DNA from: an uncultured Clostridia bacterium
GTDB lineage: Bacteria > Bacillota > Clostridia > Oscillospirales > Ruminococcaceae
Assembly (NCBI GenBank): GCA_947631585.1
Contig: CANRLY010000083.1
Coordinates: forward strand, 1 to 7,898
DNA: 7,898 bases
Direction: 5' to 3'
The position numbers and the translations under genes are program-made. The notes under the pieces were generated by a model that was given only the letters and a program-made list of their open reading frames with translations, was not told the DNA's origin and did not search any database. Shown here piece after piece: positions 5,944-7,898 of the stretch; the stretch's first letter is position 1; each line of letters opens with the position of its first letter.

Positions 5944-6806
5944 ATGTTGGTTTCAGCTAAGGAAATGCTTATCAAGGCAAGAGACGGAAAGTATGCCGTT
6001 GGTCAGTTCAACATCAATAACCTTGAATGGACAAAGGCTATACTGCTTACCGCACAGGAGAACAATTCGCCGGTGATCCTGGGAGTTTCCGAGGGCGCAG
6101 GCAAGTATATGTGCGGCTACACAACAGTTGTAGGAATGGTAAAGGGTATGATAGACGAACTGAAAATAACCGTTCCTGTGGCTCTTCACCTTGACCACGG
6201 TACATACGAGGGAGCAAAGGCTTGCATCAACGCAGGATTCTCTTCCATCATGTTCGACGGCTCACATTATCCGATAGAGGAAAACATCGCAAAGACTACC
6301 GAACTGGTAAACACCTGCAATATCCTGGGACTTTCCCTTGAGGCAGAAGTTGGTTCTATCGGCGGCGAAGAGGACGGCGTTATCGGAATGGGCGAGTGCG
6401 CTGACCCCGACGAGTGCAAGGCAGTAGCCGATCTGGGCGTTACCATGCTGGCGGCAGGTATCGGAAACATTCACGGTAAATACCCCGAAAACTGGGCAGG
6501 ACTTTCTTTTGAGACCCTTGCGGCAATAAAGGAAAAAGTGGGCGATATGCCTCTGGTTCTCCACGGCGGAACTGGTATTCCCGAAGATATGATAAAGAAA
6601 GCCATCTCTCTGGGCGTTGCTAAGATCAATGTAAATACCGAGTGTCAGCTTGCGTTCCAGGCTGCTACAAGAAAATACATCGAGGAGGGCAAGGACCTTC
6701 AGGGCAAGGGCTCGACCCCAGAAAACTGCTTGCTCCTGGATTCGAGGCTATCAAGGCTACAGTAAAGGAAAAGATGGAACTGTTCGGTTCTGTTGGAAAA
6801 GCCTGA
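5944..6806 (+). pseudogene. fba: Class II fructose-1,6-bisphosphate aldolase, frameshifted near the 3' end
   Basis: This zinc-dependent glycolytic enzyme reversibly cleaves fructose-1,6-bisphosphate to DHAP and glyceraldehyde-3-phosphate. The start has GGAGG 8 bases upstream and the opening LVSAKEMLIKARDGKYAVGQFN. Key residues are intact: D84 and zinc ligand H85 in HLDHG, E134 in EAEVGSIGGEEDG, H178 in GNIHGKYP, H207 in LVLHGGTGI, and the substrate-contacting INVNTE (229-234). After G257 (codon 6709-6711) one base is missing: GGC TC GAC CCC AGA is read where family proteins have G-F-D-P-R. The uncorrected frame ends in an unrelated tail at 6765 (273 aa). Restoring one T gives F-D-P-R-K-L-L-A-P and a typical C-terminal helix ending in LFGSVGKA at 6806, 287 aa in all. 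The single clean lesion in a strongly conserved, normally essential gene suggests a sequencing or assembly error or a very recent mutation. Confidence 0.9.
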
Positions 6807-6827
6807 TATCTGAGAAATTTAATATCA

Positions 6828-6906
6828 AGAGTGTAACCCAGACGGGCGCAGCTGCCTGACCACTCTATAATAAAAACAGGGACGAAATGTTTGTTGTTAA
6901 GTCAAC
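6828..6906 (+). promoter_or_regulatory. Candidate preQ1 riboswitch, probably class III
   Basis: The leader ahead of queT shows an H-type pseudoknot architecture. AGAGTG (6828-6833) pairs with CACTCT (6861-6866). CCC in the loop (6837-6839) can pair with GGG (6879-6881) across an A-rich strand (ATAATAAAAACA). The loop also holds a small hairpin (GGGC 6844-6847 with GCCT 6854-6857), and a further hairpin GTTG/CAAC follows (6893-6906). PreQ1 riboswitches are established regulators of queT, and class III was described from Faecalibacterium and relatives. The long loop and distal hairpin fit class III better than the compact class I, but I assign the class from memory of its organisation, without a covariance model. 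A 7-base segment, 6852-6858, can pair with the whole 5' arm of the terminator that follows, suggesting transcriptional control. Confidence 0.72.
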
Positions 6907-6907
6907 G

Positions 6908-6938
6908 CAGGCGGGTCTCTGAGGTCCGCCTGTTTTTT
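6908..6938 (+). terminator. Intrinsic terminator in the queT leader
   Basis: CAGGCGG (6908-6914) pairs exactly with CCGCCTG (6926-6932) and is followed by T6. It lies after the aptamer and 28 bases before the queT start. It is therefore the likely expression platform of the riboswitch, and it also ends read-through from the aldolase gene. The 5' arm could instead pair with 6852-6858 (CTGCCTG, one wobble) as an antiterminator. Confidence 0.88.
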
Positions 6939-6966
6939 GTTCCTTGAAATGAAAGGAATATGTATC

Positions 6967-7488
6967 ATGAAATTTGAAGCAAGAAAATTAGCTGTAATGG
7001 GTGCGGTCGCCGCAGCGTATGTGGTGCTGACCGTGATGCTGGGAGACCTGGCATATATGGGGATACAGTTCAGGATATCGGAAGCGCTGATGCTCCTTTG
7101 CTTTTACAGAAAGGAATACTGCGTGGCTTTGTCGGTAGGGTGCTTTATTTCAAATATGTTCAGCCCGATGCCTATAGATATGCTGGTGGGAACTTCCGCT
7201 ACGGTCATAGCGGCGGTGTGTATGTATCTTATCGGAAAAACTGACGGAAAAGCCCATCTTCCTAAATTGATAGCGGCTTCTCTTGTGCCGGCTGCGGCAA
7301 ACGGCGTAATTGTGGGACTGGAACTTAAATTCGCTTTCGGACTTCCGCTGCTGCTGTCTATGGCTCAGGTGGCAGCCGGAGAGGTCGTGTGCGTGACCTT
7401 CCTGGGAACAGCGATATTTTCCATACTTGAGAAGAACAAGAGCTTTATGAAACTTATCTGCTTCGGAAAAGTTCCCATGAAAGCGTAG
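6967..7488 (+). CDS. queT: QueT-family ECF transporter S-component (queuosine precursor uptake)
   Basis: QueT proteins are small membrane substrate-binding components that work with a shared energy-coupling module (EcfT plus two ATPases) to import preQ0/preQ1-type precursors of queuosine. The 173-residue protein is almost entirely hydrophobic with five or six helices (about 8-26, 38-64, 70-90, 98-120, 124-152). It carries the family signature QFRISEAL (34-41), an asparagine-containing SNMFSPMPIDMLVGTSAT segment, and NGVIVGLEL (112-120). The ATG at 6967 is chosen because AAAGGA (6952-6957) lies 9 bases upstream and MKFEARKLAVMGAVAAAYV is the usual opening. No EcfT or EcfA genes are visible here, consistent with a group II ECF system whose coupling module is encoded elsewhere. 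The riboswitch-like leader supports the substrate assignment. Confidence 0.88.
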   Translation: MKFEARKLAVMGAVAAAYVVLTVMLGDLAYMGIQFRISEALMLLCFYRKEYCVALSVGCFISNMFSPMPIDMLVGTSATVIAAVCMYLIGKTDGKAHLPKLIAASLVPAAANGVIVGLELKFAFGLPLLLSMAQVAAGEVVCVTFLGTAIFSILEKNKSFMKLICFGKVPMKA

Positions 7489-7515
7489 TCCCGATAAAAG
7501 GGAAAGGAAAAATTT

Positions 7516-7898
7516 ATGAAAGATCGCATTTTAAGCGCAGCGGCAGGAATATTCACTGCGGCAGTCCTTACGCTGACAGGCGCAGCCGCCCAGGCTCCCG
7601 ACCCTGTGGAAACCGGCAGGGAAATAGTAAACTGGCGAAAGTCGGAAGCAGGTATTTCCCGACAGGAACAGCTGTTTCAGGGGAAACTTCTCCAGACGGC
7701 AGGGACGACTTACGGAGACTGGTATGTGATAGGAATGTCGGAACTGGGGATAGAAGATGACTACAGCGCATACCTAGACGCTCTGGAAAGCTATGTGACT
7801 AGCAGTTATGCCACCGCAGGAAAGCTCAGTCCGTCTAAAGCTACCGAGTGGCACAGGATATCCCTGGCAATGCTCGCCTGCGGCGGAGACCCGGAAAA
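7516..7898 (+). CDS. Secreted protein, possible alpha/alpha-barrel (prenyltransferase/transcobalamin-like) domain, 3'-truncated
   Basis: This frame is open to the window edge, so only 127 codons are visible. AAAGGA (7503-7508) lies 7 bases before the ATG. The N terminus is a signal peptide: MKDR, a hydrophobic stretch of about 20 residues (ILSAAAGIFTAAVLTLTGAAA), then an AAA/AQA cleavage region near residues 25-27. The mature part has a helical repeat look: GDWYVIGMSELGIEDDYSAY, LDALESYVTSSYA, and KLSPSKATEWHRISLAMLACGGDPE. In clostridia, DWYVIGL...YL...Y followed by KL..T...R..LAL.A.G.DP is characteristic of extracellular alpha/alpha-toroid domains related to squalene/prenyltransferase repeats and transcobalamin, often with DUF4430. 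I recognise it as that pattern without a profile search. The missing C-terminal part would show whether a membrane anchor or DUF4430 is present. It starts 27 bases after queT, so the two are probably co-transcribed. Confidence 0.75.
   Translation, partial: MKDRILSAAAGIFTAAVLTLTGAAAQAPDPVETGREIVNWRKSEAGISRQEQLFQGKLLQTAGTTYGDWYVIGMSELGIEDDYSAYLDALESYVTSSYATAGKLSPSKATEWHRISLAMLACGGDPE

Noticed and set aside
6709..6716. Programmed -1 frameshifting in the aldolase gene
   Set aside because: A -1 slip here would restore the frame (Gly-Leu-Asp-Pro-Arg), but no X-XXY-YYZ slippery heptamer or obvious downstream stimulator is present, and the aldolase family is not known for recoding.
6804..6827. TGATAT/ATATCA inverted repeat with a TAATAT that could be a -10 box for queT
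   Set aside because: There is no -35 at suitable spacing, and a start from this -10 would remove the 5' strand of the riboswitch stem. The stem is short and AT-rich.

Overview
The window looks like a chromosomal segment of an anaerobic Firmicute, most likely a Ruminococcus-type member of the Oscillospiraceae/Ruminococcaceae. This is inferred from the clostridial form of NifS/NifU/MnmA, strong AAAGGAG-type ribosome binding sites, a probable class III preQ1 leader ahead of queT, and G-rich hairpin repeats between genes. No rRNA, tRNA, CRISPR array, transposase or phage gene was seen. The genes are mostly core metabolism and tRNA modification.

Layout. Bases 1-2778 (+ strand) hold a tight four-gene run: a 5'-truncated NifS cysteine desulfurase, the NifU/IscU-type Fe-S scaffold, a GNAT acetyltransferase and the tRNA 2-thiouridylase MnmA. 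Bases 2779-3281 contain no gene. They are filled by two copies of a non-coding palindromic element in opposite orientation, lying where mnmA and the next gene converge. Bases 3282-4115 (- strand) encode a TtcA-family tRNA thiolase with a near-consensus promoter. Bases 4245-5675 (- strand) encode an unrecognised four-helix membrane protein with a large predicted extracellular domain. From 5850 the + strand resumes with a promoter, a leader hairpin and class II fructose-bisphosphate aldolase. In this sequence the aldolase has a one-base deletion near its 3' end that shifts the last 30 codons out of frame. Bases 6828-6938 form a candidate preQ1 riboswitch with a terminator. They precede queT (6967-7488), which encodes the S-component of an ECF transporter for queuosine precursors. 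The window ends inside a secreted protein (7516-) of probable alpha/alpha-barrel type.

How the genes fit together. The shared theme is tRNA modification. NifS can supply persulfide sulfur to NifU for Fe-S clusters and to MnmA for 2-thiouridine at wobble position 34. The nearby TtcA-like protein belongs to a Fe-S dependent family making 2-thiocytidine in tRNA. QueT with its leader would import a queuosine precursor, another position-34 modification. The most useful points for follow-up are the aldolase frameshift, the riboswitch and its competing pairings, the inverted pair of palindromic elements, and the two poorly known envelope proteins.
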